Origin: an uncultured Rhodanobacteraceae bacterium
Lineage (GTDB): Bacteria; Pseudomonadota; Gammaproteobacteria; Xanthomonadales; SZUA-5
DNA length: 64,000 nucleotides
Assembly (NCBI GenBank): GCA_937928755.1
Contig: CALEZI010000057.1
Location: 1-64,000, forward strand
Reading direction: 5' to 3'
Shown piece after piece: positions 1 through 8,436 of this stretch (position 1 is the first letter of the stretch; each line of letters starts with the position of its first letter). The translations under genes and the position numbers were made by a program. The notes beneath the pieces were generated by a model. It did no database searches. It was not told the DNA's origin and saw only the letters and a program-made list of their open reading frames with translations.

Positions 1-933
<933 letters not shown>

Positions 934-978
934 GGTTTGTCTCCGGGCACGCGGCTACGGTGATGATCGATGCGCGAT

Positions 979-1006
979 CAATGCGGTTGTATTGATTTCG
1001 TTCAAG
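979..1006 (-). promoter_or_regulatory. sigma32 (heat-shock) type promoter for clpB
   Basis: Read on the minus strand there is CTTGAAC (1006-1000), a 13-nt spacer, then CCGCATTG (986-979). The E. coli heat-shock consensus is CTTGAAA, N11-16, CCCCATNT, so 6 of 7 positions match in the -35 and most in the -10. It sits about 45 nt upstream of the clpB ATG, and clpB is a classic RpoH target, which makes the call plausible. The -10 part lies in a segment duplicated at about 1236-1260, but that copy lacks the -35. Confidence 0.6.
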
Positions 1007-1086
1007 GGGGTTGAAAACCAGCGCGGCGCAAGGGGGCACCGGCTTTGGTGGAAACAGACTCTTCGGGACGACTCTGCCTTTGCCTT

Positions 1087-1440
1087 GGTGGGTCCAGACT
1101 GGTCTGGACGCTTTCTTGCAGTCCGTGGGAAGAGCGTCCAGACAAGTCTGGACCCACAAGATCAAGTGCAACATCAGCAGCGTCAAGACAAGTCTGGACC
1201 CACAAGACCAAGTGCAACATCAGCAGCGGTGTTGATCGATGCGCGATCAATGCGGTTGTCGCCTCTGCCTTCGCCTTGGTGGGTCCAGACTTGTCTGGAC
1301 GCTTTCTTGCAATCCGTGGGAAGAGCGTCCAGACAAGTCTGGACCCACAGGATCAAGTGAACATCAGCAGCGTCCAGACAAGTCTGGACCCACAAGGACC
1401 AAGTGCAACATCAGCAGCGTCCAGACAAGCCTGGACCCAC
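1087..1440. repeat. Array of seven palindromic repeats, family A (GGTCCAGACWWGTCTGGAC core)
   Basis: Seven copies of a 24-25 nt palindromic unit with core GTCCAGACAAGTCTGGAC lie at about 1087-1111, 1134-1157, 1180-1203, 1278-1302, 1325-1348, 1370-1393 and 1417-1440. Copies 1 and 4 are in forward orientation, the others reversed. Reversed copies recur every 45-47 nt, separated by nearly identical spacers that read like AAGTGCAACATCAGCA. The block 1236-1393 is a diverged duplicate of 967-1203, sharing GATCGATGCGCGATCAATGC. It fills the gap between clpB and the next gene. More copies of the family lie at 10777-10854 and 32102-32170. It looks like a REP/BIME element; no transposase is visible in the window. 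Confidence 0.9.
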
Positions 1441-1456
1441 CAGATGCGAATGCTGC

Positions 1457-2803
1457 TCAGCGCCAGAACGGAATCACCACCGGCTCGTGCGCTTCCTCCT
1501 CGTCTGGTAGCTGCGGACGCGCAATCGCCAGTTGGTAACGCCCGGGTCCAAGCTCGCGCACCGGGATCATGGCGACGAATCCGCGCAGCCCGCTGAGTGG
1601 GTCCTTGCCGAGTTCATAGCGCAAGCGGACCGGGGCGCCATCGATGGTCACTGGATGCAGAAATGTCGCTGCACAATCGAGCAGCGCCGCCGTGCGCTCC
1701 GCCTCAGCAGCCTTTCTCGCCACCTTGGGCTGGTCCTTGGCGATCTCGACCGTCGCCGCCGGACAATCGCGCTCGATCGCGTCATCGAGGCGCCGCGACA
1801 GGTAGGGAACGAACAGGCGCAAATACGGCTCGCGCACCAGCGGCGCCGGAATGTAGGGCTGGCCGAGCAGGGCTTCGTCTTCGCTGCGACTGTCGGCGTA
1901 CCAGGCAGCACGAATTTCGCGTCCCGGCGCCGACTCCGGCAGATACCGTTCGCCCGGCATGCTGAGAACGCCGGTGCGCAGCATCACCTCGACCAGAATC
2001 ACCCCCATCAGCAGATACATCGTGCCGGCCAGCAGCAAGTTGCCGCGACCGACCCCGACGCGACTGAACACCGTCAGCATCAGCGGGTTTGTGAGACGTC
2101 CCCACACCATCAGCCAGCCGAGCGCATAGCCGCGCTGGATCACGCGCTCCAGCCAACCGCCGCGCGCGATGCGCTCGCCGTAATGACGGTCGATCAGGGT
2201 GGTCAGCACCACCGGCAACACCCAGACCAGTACCAGCACGACGATCAGCCACGGACTGGCACGACCCTCATTCAGCCAGGCGCTCAGCAACCCGATGACG
2301 GCCACCAGCAGCATGGTCGAAACCATGATGGCCAGCGACATCAGCGCCAGCATCAGGCCGATGGCGAACACCTTGCTGGCGCGATTGTCGGCCTGGTCGA
2401 TCATCTGATCCAGCGTCGGCAGGACCTGCTGCGCGTACGCGCGAAAGATCGGCCCGCGCTTCAACTTTTCCCACAACACACCCTCCGGATAGACCGAGCG
2501 CAACCCCAACGCCGCCACCCACAGCGCTCGCGAGGCCAGATGCAGCATGAAAGTCACGATCAACGCGTAGGCGGTGATCTTCAGATAGAAATAGAGCATG
2601 AATGCCGCCGAAAGCATCTGCCCGCCCAGGCGCGGCTGCAGGCTGTAAACAGCGCTGTCGAGCAAGCCCGGAAGCTGCAACATGGCGAAAACCAGCGCAC
2701 CTGACAACAGCAGTTCCACTTCCCAGGTTGGCGTCGTGTCTTTGGGGACCTGGAAAATCTCCTCGGTCTGCGTGGCACGCGGGCTCGGGTCCTGATCGGA
2801 CAT
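1457..2803 (-). CDS. Predicted multi-pass inner-membrane protein, unknown function
   Basis: A 448-residue protein I do not recognise by name. After a short acidic cytosolic N-terminus it has about six hydrophobic segments in the first two thirds (for example LLLSGALVFAMLQLPGLL, ALMSLAIMVSTMLLVAVIGL, WLIVVLVLVWVLPVVL and LLLAGTMYLLMGVILVEVML), then a soluble C-terminal domain of about 150 residues. I start it at the ATG giving MSDQDPSP; an upstream ATG at 2827 adds eight residues (MPTRWRSA) and is less likely. It is divergent from metF across about 210 nt. The C-terminal region contains an AEAERTAALL helix and then predicted strands, perhaps a ligand-binding or periplasmic domain. No catalytic motif is evident. 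Confidence 0.8.
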   Translation of the reverse strand: MSDQDPSPRATQTEEIFQVPKDTTPTWEVELLLSGALVFAMLQLPGLLDSAVYSLQPRLGGQMLSAAFMLYFYLKITAYALIVTFMLHLASRALWVAALGLRSVYPEGVLWEKLKRGPIFRAYAQQVLPTLDQMIDQADNRASKVFAIGLMLALMSLAIMVSTMLLVAVIGLLSAWLNEGRASPWLIVVLVLVWVLPVVLTTLIDRHYGERIARGGWLERVIQRGYALGWLMVWGRLTNPLMLTVFSRVGVGRGNLLLAGTMYLLMGVILVEVMLRTGVLSMPGERYLPESAPGREIRAAWYADSRSEDEALLGQPYIPAPLVREPYLRLFVPYLSRRLDDAIERDCPAATVEIAKDQPKVARKAAEAERTAALLDCAATFLHPVTIDGAPVRLRYELGKDPLSGLRGFVAMIPVRELGPGRYQLAIARPQLPDEEEAHEPVVIPFWR

Positions 2804-2881
2804 CGCTGATCTCCATCTCGTCGGCACCGATCATCCGGGCGCTGCGCCGCGATTGCCAGCAGCCTTTGCGGGGGGAACGAC

Positions 2882-2922
2882 CCGGTGTCGCGAACTTCGG
2901 CAGCCAGCGCTCGCGACACCGG
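2882..2922. promoter_or_regulatory. Perfect 12-bp inverted repeat in the leader region of metF
   Basis: CCGGTGTCGCGA at 2882-2893 is the exact reverse complement of TCGCGACACCGG at 2911-2922, with a 17-nt loop. It lies 92 nt upstream of the metF ATG and about 80 nt from the divergent membrane-protein gene. It could be an mRNA leader hairpin, a terminator or an operator. There is no U-tract, so a simple terminator is not favoured, and I see no SAM or SAH riboswitch consensus here. Confidence 0.5.
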
Positions 2923-3014
2923 ATGGCTCCCGCAGCAACTACTCCCCGCTTGCCCATTCCACACCATCCCGGCGAGTATCCGGGTCGTCGACTTTACGGA
3001 CGTCTACACCGCCC

Positions 3015-3842
3015 ATGCTGCCGCTCAGTTTCGAATTCTTCCCGCCGAAAACCGCCGAACAGCGCGACGCCTTGCAGCACTCGGCCGAGCGCCTCAAGGT
3101 GCATGCGCCGGAATATGTCAGTTGCACCTTCGGCGCCGGCGGTTCGACGCTGAGCTACACCTACGACACCGTGGTCGCATTGAAGGAGCTGGGCCTCGAC
3201 GTGGCGCCGCACCTGTCGTGCCTGGGCGGCACGCGCGAAGAGATCCGCGAACTGCTGCAGCGTTATGTCGACCTCGGCTGTCGTCGCATCGTTGCCCTGC
3301 GCGGGGACATGCCCTCCGGCATGGCGACCGCCGGCGAGTTTCGCCATGCGATCGACCTGGTGCGCTTCATCCGCAGCGAGTTCGATGGCCATTTCCACAT
3401 CGAAGTCGCGGGTTACCCGGAGTTTCATCCGCAGGCGCGCACCGCCGACGACGACCTCAGGCATCTGGTCGAGAAGGTCGCCGCCGGCGCCAATGGCGTG
3501 ATCACCCAATACTTCTTCAACGCCGAGGCCTACGAGCATTTCGTTCGCGACGTACGCGCGCTCGGCGTCACCGTTCCGATCGTGCCCGGGATCATGCCGA
3601 TCGGCCAGTTCAGCCAGTTGAAGCGGTTCTCCGACCTCTGTGGCGCGGAGATTCCGCGCTGGATCGAGCGCCGCATGCTGGCGCTCGGCGACGATGTCGA
3701 GGGCGTGCGTGAATTAGGCGCGGAAGTCGTGGCCGGACTGTGCCGTCGGCTGATCGACGTCGGCGCGCCGGGGCTGCATTTTTATACGTTGAACCGCGCC
3801 AAGACCACACTGGCGGTGATCGAGCGGATTGGATCGTTGTAG
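3015..3842 (+). CDS. metF: 5,10-methylenetetrahydrofolate reductase
   Basis: MetF reduces 5,10-methylene-THF to 5-methyl-THF with NADH and bound FAD, supplying the methyl group for methionine synthesis. The 275-residue product starts MLPLSFEFFPPKT, the family's N-terminal signature, and keeps CTFGAGGST, the RGDMP motif near residues 95-99 and the ITQYFFN segment near 162-168. It is slightly shorter than E. coli MetF (296). The start is fixed by the FEFFPPK motif, although the reading frame is open further upstream. It is followed immediately by the palindrome GCGACGTGCACGTCGC (3845-3860) and an interspersed repeat. Confidence 0.96.
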   Translation: MLPLSFEFFPPKTAEQRDALQHSAERLKVHAPEYVSCTFGAGGSTLSYTYDTVVALKELGLDVAPHLSCLGGTREEIRELLQRYVDLGCRRIVALRGDMPSGMATAGEFRHAIDLVRFIRSEFDGHFHIEVAGYPEFHPQARTADDDLRHLVEKVAAGANGVITQYFFNAEAYEHFVRDVRALGVTVPIVPGIMPIGQFSQLKRFSDLCGAEIPRWIERRMLALGDDVEGVRELGAEVVAGLCRRLIDVGAPGLHFYTLNRAKTTLAVIERIGSL

Positions 3843-3844
3843 GA

Positions 3845-3860
3845 GCGACGTGCACGTCGC
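3845..3860. repeat. Perfect 16-bp palindrome directly after metF
   Basis: GCGACGTGCACGTCGC starts 3 nt after the metF stop codon. It is bracketed by GTAGGAG (3839-3845), which is inverted as CTCCTAC at 4090-4096, so the whole 3839-4098 stretch may be one large palindromic insertion. The palindrome could also act as a transcription terminator stem, although no T-run follows. Confidence 0.5.
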
Positions 3861-3931
3861 GATTGGCGGCGCAGCGTGGTACACGCCGCTCTCAGCGAAC
3901 ATAACGCACGTATTTGAAAGAAAAGATCTTT

Positions 3932-4098
3932 CCGCAAAGAACGCAAAGGAAAGCAAAGCCAGCCGGACATCAACACCTCGGTTCTTGGCTCTTTTTGCGT
4001 CCTTTGCGTCCTTTGCGGACAAAAAGGCAGTTTCGCATGGTCGCCGCCAGTTTGATGCGCGAACAAGCGCACCACAGGGGCGACCGTGACTCCTACAG
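3932..4098. repeat. Interspersed repeat, family D (CTTTGCGTCCTTTGCGG), copy 1
   Basis: CCGCAAAGAACGCAAAGG (from 3932) is mirrored by CTTTGCGTCCTTTGCGG (ending 4018), giving an imperfect inverted repeat. The element continues through GGTCGCCGCCAGTTTG and a 39-nt tail at 4060-4098. A second copy lies at 55654-55815 with the same order of blocks. The tail, with core AGGGGCGACCGTGACTCC, recurs at 5926-5965 on the other side of glpK. The element covers most of the gap between metF and glpK. Confidence 0.75.
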
Positions 4099-5586
4099 GG
4101 ACTGTGTTCTCGCCCTGGCCACCGCCGCATGCCAGGCGGCCTTCCGCGCCTGCCGCTCGTCGGCATCCATGCGCACCTCGAAGTGGCGATCGCGCTGCCA
4201 CGACGCCGCAATCTGCTCCAGCCCCGACCACAGACCAATACCAAGCCCTGCCAGCAATGCAGCGCCCATCGCCGTGCTCTCGCGCACCCGCGGCCGGCTG
4301 ACCGGCACACCAAGCACGTCCGCCTGGAACTGGCACAGGAAATGATTGACGCTCATGCCGCCGTCGATGCGCAGCTCGGCGATGGCACCGCCGCTGTCGC
4401 GCTGCATGCTGGCCAGCAGATCGCAGTTTTGCAGCGCCACGGCTTCCAGCGCGGCGCGCACGATGTGGGCGCGCGTACTGCCACGGGTCAATCCGCAGAT
4501 CAGGCCACGCGCGTCGGCGTCCCAGTGCGGCGCGCCCAAGCCAACGAAAGCGGGCACGATGCTGACGCCGCCGGCATCCGGAACCGACAGCGCCAGCGCT
4601 TCGCTGTCCGCCGCATGCGTGATCAATCCGAGTTGATCGCGTAACCACTGGATCAGCGCGCCAGCAATGAACACCGAACCTTCCAACGCGTAGGTGCGCT
4701 GAGCACTGAGTTGCCAGGCGACGGTGGTCAGCAGGCCGTGGCTTGATCGCACGCACTCGGTGCCGGTGTTGAGCAGCAGGAAGCAGCCGGTACCGTAGGT
4801 GTTCTTCGCCATCCCCGGCGCGAAACAAGCCTGGCCGAACAGCGCCGCCTGCTGGTCGCCGGCGATGCCGGCAACGGGAATCTCGGCGCCGACCACCGCT
4901 GCGTCGGTCAGCGCCACCACGCCGCTGGAGTCGACGATGCGCGGCAGGCTGCTGGCAGGAATGCCGAACTGGCCGAGCAGCCAGGGATCCCAGTTGCCGC
5001 TGTCGAGGTTGTAGAGCAGCGTGCGCGAGGCATTGCTGGCATCGGTCAAATGCGCGCGACCACCGGTCAAGCGCCAGATCAGCCAACTGTCGACGGTACC
5101 GAAGGCCAATCGCCCCTGCGCCGCCAGCACGCGCGCCTGCGGCCAGTGATCCAGCATCCAGCGCATCTTGGTGGCCGAAAAATAGGCGTCGAGCAGCAGG
5201 CCGGTGCGCTGGCGTACCTCGGGCTCGATCCCCAACGCGCGCAGCTCGGCGCATGCGCCGGCGGTGCGCCGGCACTGCCAGACAATCGCCGGACCGAGCG
5301 GCGCGCCGGTCGCGCGATCCCAGGCGACCACCGTTTCACGCTGATTGGTCAAGCCGATGGCGGCGATGTCGCCGGGCTGGACTTCGGCCTGCGCCAGTGC
5401 ACCGCGCAGCGCATCGAGTTGCGTCTGCCACAGCCGATCGGCATCGACCTCGACCCAGCCGGGCTGTGGGTAGTGACAATCGAAGGCCTCATTGTGACTG
5501 GCGATCACCCGCGCCTGATCGTCGACCAGCAGCGCGCGGGAGCTCGAAGTGCCCTGGTCGAGGGCGAGGATCATTGGCAGCGGCAT
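4093..5586 (-). CDS. glpK: Glycerol kinase
   Basis: GlpK phosphorylates glycerol to sn-glycerol-3-phosphate with ATP in the cytoplasm, the first step of glycerol use. The 497-residue protein (E. coli 502) has the FGGY-kinase N-terminal phosphate loop DQGTSSSRALL near residues 10-20, the NQRET sugar-site motif near 83-87, the GTGCFLLLNTG loop near 270 and the C-terminal GGMSVNHFLCQFQAD signature near 410. I use the ATG at 5586; ATG 5574 is also possible and neither has a clear Shine-Dalgarno. The frame stays open upstream through a GTTGGA/GTTGGT tandem repeat (5588-5676). No glpF or glpD is adjacent, so it is probably transcribed alone. Confidence 0.95.
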   Translation of the reverse strand: MPLPMILALDQGTSSSRALLVDDQARVIASHNEAFDCHYPQPGWVEVDADRLWQTQLDALRGALAQAEVQPGDIAAIGLTNQRETVVAWDRATGAPLGPAIVWQCRRTAGACAELRALGIEPEVRQRTGLLLDAYFSATKMRWMLDHWPQARVLAAQGRLAFGTVDSWLIWRLTGGRAHLTDASNASRTLLYNLDSGNWDPWLLGQFGIPASSLPRIVDSSGVVALTDAAVVGAEIPVAGIAGDQQAALFGQACFAPGMAKNTYGTGCFLLLNTGTECVRSSHGLLTTVAWQLSAQRTYALEGSVFIAGALIQWLRDQLGLITHAADSEALALSVPDAGGVSIVPAFVGLGAPHWDADARGLICGLTRGSTRAHIVRAALEAVALQNCDLLASMQRDSGGAIAELRIDGGMSVNHFLCQFQADVLGVPVSRPRVRESTAMGAALLAGLGIGLWSGLEQIAASWQRDRHFEVRMDADERQARKAAWHAAVARARTQSL

Positions 5587-5587
5587 G

Positions 5588-5676
5588 GCTGGCGTTGGCG
5601 TTGGTGTTGGAGTTGGTTGGAGTTGGTTGGAGTTGGTTGGAGTTGGTGTTGGTGTTGGTGTTGGTTGGTGTTGGTC
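5588..5676. repeat. Short tandem repeats (GTTGGA / GTTGGT) immediately upstream of glpK
   Basis: About 90 nt directly before the glpK start consist of runs of GTTGGT, GTTGGC and AGTTGGTTGG units, including three consecutive AGTTGGTTGG decamers. On the coding strand it reads as CCAACTCCAAC-type repeats. Such tracts can gain or lose units by slipped-strand mispairing. This one occupies the expected 5' leader, where Shine-Dalgarno and promoter spacing would be set. Confidence 0.8.
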
Positions 5677-5833
5677 AGAGCATCGCGCGGAGAGCGTGCG
5701 GCTACAACAGCGCCGCGGCATTCATGTGGTTGCGACCTTGCGTCGTGAGCTCTGGCAGCGAAAGCTCGCCGGGCAAGCCGGCCCTCACAAAACATCCTCT
5801 AAACGTTTGATTGTAGAGCATTTATTTGTGAAT

Positions 5834-5901
5834 CACGTTGCCTGCGCAGCGGGCTACGTGACAATGGACAGCGTCACGTAGCCTGCTGCGCAGGCAACGT
5901 G
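5834..5901. repeat. Long inverted repeat, 29-bp arms with one mismatch
   Basis: Arm 1 (5834-5862, beginning CACGTTGCCTGCGCAGCGGG) and arm 2 (5873-5901, ending GCTGCGCAGGCAACGTG) are reverse complements except for one position, around the 10-nt loop AATGGACAGC. As RNA it would form a very stable stem. It lies between divergent glpK and lhgO and could be a miniature inverted-repeat element or a bidirectional regulatory hairpin. A 39-nt repeat shared with the 3' end of glpK follows at 5926-5965. Confidence 0.85.
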
Positions 5902-5925
5902 ACCTACTTCCGTGTGTTCTTTGCC

Positions 5926-5965
5926 CGAATAAGCGCACCGACAGGGGCGACCGTGACTCCCACAG
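5926..5965. repeat. 39-nt direct repeat, second copy (first at 4060-4098)
   Basis: CGAATAAGCGCACCGACAGG and the following CGACCGTGACTCC match 4060-4098 with two substitutions and one inserted base. The two copies bracket glpK, and the first copy overlaps the glpK stop codon. This may be part of the family D interspersed repeat rather than the footprint of a single insertion. Confidence 0.7.
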
Positions 5966-6012
5966 AAGCTTGCGCTCACGCAGAATGTCGCTATGGCCCC
6001 CGGAAACCGCGC

Positions 6013-7113
6013 ATGAACATCGACATCGACACCGTGGTGGTGGGCGCCGGCGTGGTGGGCCTGGCGGTGGCGCGTGCGCTGGCCATGCGCGGCGCGGAGG
6101 TCCTGGTGCTGGAAGCCGAAGATCGTCCGGGCGAAGGCATATCAAGCCGCAATTCGGGCGTCATCCATGCTGGCATGTACTACCCGACCGGTTCGTTGAA
6201 GGCGCGCTGCTGTGTGCGTGGCCTCACCTTGATGTACGAATATTGCGCGCGTCGCGGTGTCGCCCATCGGCGCACCGGAAAACTGATCGTTGCCACCGAC
6301 GAGGACGATCGTGACGCGTTGCTGGCGTTGAGCGCCCGAGCCGATGCCAATGGCGTCGAGACCCGCTGGATCGAAGGCGAGGAAGCGATGCGGATGGAGC
6401 CGGCGCTGCGCTGCGTGGCGGCACTCGACTCGCCCAATTCCGGCATCGTCGACGTGCCAGAATTGATCACCGCGCTGATCGGTGACGTCGAACACCACAG
6501 CGGGCGCCTGTTGTGCCGCACCGAGGTGCATGCGGTAACGATCGGCCCTGGCTGGTTCCGCATCGACACGGCAGGCGGCGACGCGCTGTACTGTCGTCGG
6601 TTGATCAATGCGGCGGGGCTGGGTGCAACCGAACTGGCCGCCCGCATCGACGGCCTCGATCCGCGACACGTTCCGCGCCTGTGGTTCGGCCAGGGCCACT
6701 ATTACAATCTGCGCGGACGCTCGCCGTTCACACGCTTGATCTACCCGTTGCCGGGCGCGGCCAGCCTCGGCGTGCACCTCGGCATGGACATCAGCGGCCG
6801 CTGCCGCTTCGGCCCGGACATGCGCTGGATCGATACACCGAGCTACCAGTTCGACGACCGCCAGCGCGGCGCCTTCGCGGCATCGATCCGGCAATGGTGG
6901 CCGGCGATGCGCGATGAGGATCTGACCCCGGACTTTGTCGGCGTGCGCCCGAAGATCGCCGGACCGGGCCAGCCCAGCGCCGATTTCGTCGTCCAGGGCC
7001 CGACCTTGCATGGCATCGATGGCCTGGTGAACCTGTTCGGCATCGAATCGCCCGGGCTGACGTCGAGCTTGGCGCTGGCAGAGGAAGTGGCGGCGGTGTT
7101 GGGGCGGCACTGA
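6013..7113 (+). CDS. lhgO: FAD-dependent L-2-hydroxyglutarate oxidase/dehydrogenase type enzyme
   Basis: This 366-residue DAO-family flavoprotein begins with the dinucleotide-binding motif VVVGAGVVGLAVARALA (about residues 7-23), then the SSRNSGVIHAGMYYPTGSLKA segment (about 42-62) typical of the LhgO/YgaF group. The C-terminal SxDFVVQGP and GIESPGLTSSLA flavin-contact motifs are present. LhgO oxidises L-2-hydroxyglutarate to 2-oxoglutarate and passes electrons to the membrane quinone pool. Length fits the family (about 390-420) at the short end. ATG 6013 places the flavin motif at the N-terminus; the open frame extends upstream without support. Related glycerol-3-phosphate dehydrogenase-like oxidases cannot be fully excluded. 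Confidence 0.85.
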   Translation: MNIDIDTVVVGAGVVGLAVARALAMRGAEVLVLEAEDRPGEGISSRNSGVIHAGMYYPTGSLKARCCVRGLTLMYEYCARRGVAHRRTGKLIVATDEDDRDALLALSARADANGVETRWIEGEEAMRMEPALRCVAALDSPNSGIVDVPELITALIGDVEHHSGRLLCRTEVHAVTIGPGWFRIDTAGGDALYCRRLINAAGLGATELAARIDGLDPRHVPRLWFGQGHYYNLRGRSPFTRLIYPLPGAASLGVHLGMDISGRCRFGPDMRWIDTPSYQFDDRQRGAFAASIRQWWPAMRDEDLTPDFVGVRPKIAGPGQPSADFVVQGPTLHGIDGLVNLFGIESPGLTSSLALAEEVAAVLGRH

Positions 7114-7132
7114 GACTGAGACCGGCATTCCT

Positions 7133-7472
7133 GCTTCTGTGGAGCGGAGCTTGCTCCGCTGCTTCTGCCGGCTCCCAGCCGAGCAAGCTCGGCTCTACAA
7201 GAGCCGGCGAGTCGCTACTCCGGGTTGGGGCGAGCGCTGGGACCCGCATTTTTGCTTCTGTAGAGCGGAGCTTGCTCCGCGGCTTCTGGCGGTTCCCAGC
7301 CGAGCAAGCTCGGCTCTACAACAGCCGGCGAGTCGCTACTCCGCGTTAGGGCGGGCGCTGGGACCGGCATTTTTGCTTCTGTAGAGCGGAGCTTGCTCCG
7401 CTGCTTCTGGCGGCTCCCGGCCGAGCAAGTTCGGCTCTGCAAAAGCCGGCGAGTTGCTACTCCGGATTGTCG
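7133..7472. repeat. Three tandem 121-bp copies of palindromic repeat family B
   Basis: Units start at 7133, 7254 and 7375 (period 121). Each contains GAGCGGAGCTTGCTCCGC followed by GCCGAGCAAGCTCGGCTCTA, two short palindromes, then a GAGCCGGCGAGTCGCTACTC tail. The third copy is the most diverged and fades near 7472. The same palindromic cores occur five times at 33777-34176 with a different period. This array fills most of the 481-nt gap between lhgO and the YccA-like gene. Confidence 0.9.
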
Positions 7473-7594
7473 CAGTCTGAACGGCCCGTACCCAGGGTCC
7501 TGCTGTTCGGCGTTGTGCACACATTCGCTTCACGTCAGCTGGTTTCAGCTATACATATCGCTACAATCCCTGTACTACCCAACGGAGACTCCGC

Positions 7595-8257
7595 ATGAGT
7601 ACTGCCAATCCGGTGCTGACACGCAGTGAAATTGCTGCGTTCTCCACCACCAAGACCATCCGCAATGCCTATCTGCTGCTGACGCTGATCATGGGCGTGT
7701 CGGCGATGACCGCGTGGTACGCGATCAGCAGCGGCGCCGGCATGATCAACATCTGGCTGTTCCTCGCCTTCATGATCGGCATGCCGTTCGCCATCCACGC
7801 GTTGCGCAACAGCATTGCCGGCCTCGGGCTGGCGTTTGTCTACGCCGGGCTGCTCGGCTACTTCCTCGGCCCGATCGTCGGCATCTACCTGCGCATGGAT
7901 CCGAACATTCCGGTCTATGCGCTGGCGGCGACCAGCGTGATCTTCTTCTCGCTGTCCGGCTACGCGCTGGTATCGCGCACCAACTTCAATTTCATGGGCG
8001 GCTTCCTGTTCGTCGGCTCGCTGGTGATCCTCGGCGCAATCGTGGCCAACATCTTCCTGCAGATGCCGATCCTCAGCCTGATGATCTCCGGTGCCGCGGT
8101 GCTGCTGATTTCCGGCGCGATCCTGTGGGAAACCAGCCAGCTCATCCATGACCCGGAAGCCAACTACATCGTCATCGCCACCAGCCTGCTCGGCAGCATC
8201 TGGGTGCTGTTCATGCACCTGATGCGCCTGTTCTCCTTCTTCAGCGGCGAAGACTGA
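7595..8257 (+). CDS. Bax inhibitor-1/YccA family membrane protein
   Basis: A 220-residue, almost wholly hydrophobic protein with about seven transmembrane segments and the BI-1/TMBIM signature, including NSIAGLGLAFVYAGLLGYFLG in the centre and GSIWVLFMHLMRLFSFF near the C-terminus. E. coli YccA of this family interacts with and slows the FtsH membrane protease; others are proton-sensitive calcium leak channels. The exact role here is unknown. ATG 7595 is preceded by ACGGAGA with good spacing. A hairpin terminator at 8296-8319 closes the unit, so it is probably monocistronic. Confidence 0.92.
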   Translation: MSTANPVLTRSEIAAFSTTKTIRNAYLLLTLIMGVSAMTAWYAISSGAGMINIWLFLAFMIGMPFAIHALRNSIAGLGLAFVYAGLLGYFLGPIVGIYLRMDPNIPVYALAATSVIFFSLSGYALVSRTNFNFMGGFLFVGSLVILGAIVANIFLQMPILSLMISGAAVLLISGAILWETSQLIHDPEANYIVIATSLLGSIWVLFMHLMRLFSFFSGED

Positions 8258-8295
8258 GAACCGGTGTCGGCAGTTGGTGTTGGTGTCGGAAACAG

Positions 8296-8319
8296 CAAGG
8301 CCCGCGAAAGCGGGCCTTG
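8296..8319 (+). terminator. Hairpin terminator after the YccA-like gene
   Basis: CAAGGCCCGC (8296-8305), loop GAAA, GCGGGCCTTG (8310-8319), followed by TACTTTCT. A 10-bp GC-rich stem with a stable tetraloop 38 nt after the stop codon fits an intrinsic terminator, though the T-run is weak. Confidence 0.75.
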
Positions 8320-8326
8320 TACTTTC

Positions 8327-8425
8327 TGTGGGAGCGGGTTTATCCCGCGAGCTTGTGCTTCCTGTGGGAGCAGGTTCACCCCGCGATCTGCTAGCCGAAG
8401 ATCGCGGGATGAACCCGCTCCCACA
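8327..8425. repeat. Palindromic repeat family C (TGTGGGAGCGGGTTTATCCCGCGA), cluster 1
   Basis: Two forward units (TGTGGGAGCGGGTTTATCCC and TGTGGGAGCAGGTTCACCCC) and one reversed unit (GATCGCGGGATGAACCCGCT, then CCCACA) form an extended imperfect palindrome between the YccA-like gene and serS. The family recurs at 50659-50742. Such REP-like elements are common between genes in pseudomonads and xanthomonads. Confidence 0.9.
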
Positions 8426-8436
8426 AGTGCTCGCGC

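Noticed and set aside
1087..1440. Possible CRISPR array (24-nt repeats every ~46 nt)
   Set aside because: The spacers are nearly identical to each other, repeats occur in both orientations and are full palindromes, and there are no cas genes. It is a REP/BIME-type array.
2804..3014. SAM or SAH riboswitch upstream of metF
   Set aside because: The location is right, but I see only a 12-bp hairpin and none of the conserved riboswitch core sequences.
5587..5721. Longer glpK product starting at 5721 with a Pro-Thr repeat N-terminus
   Set aside because: Glycerol kinases start a few residues before DQGTSSSR; the upstream frame only translates the tandem repeat.
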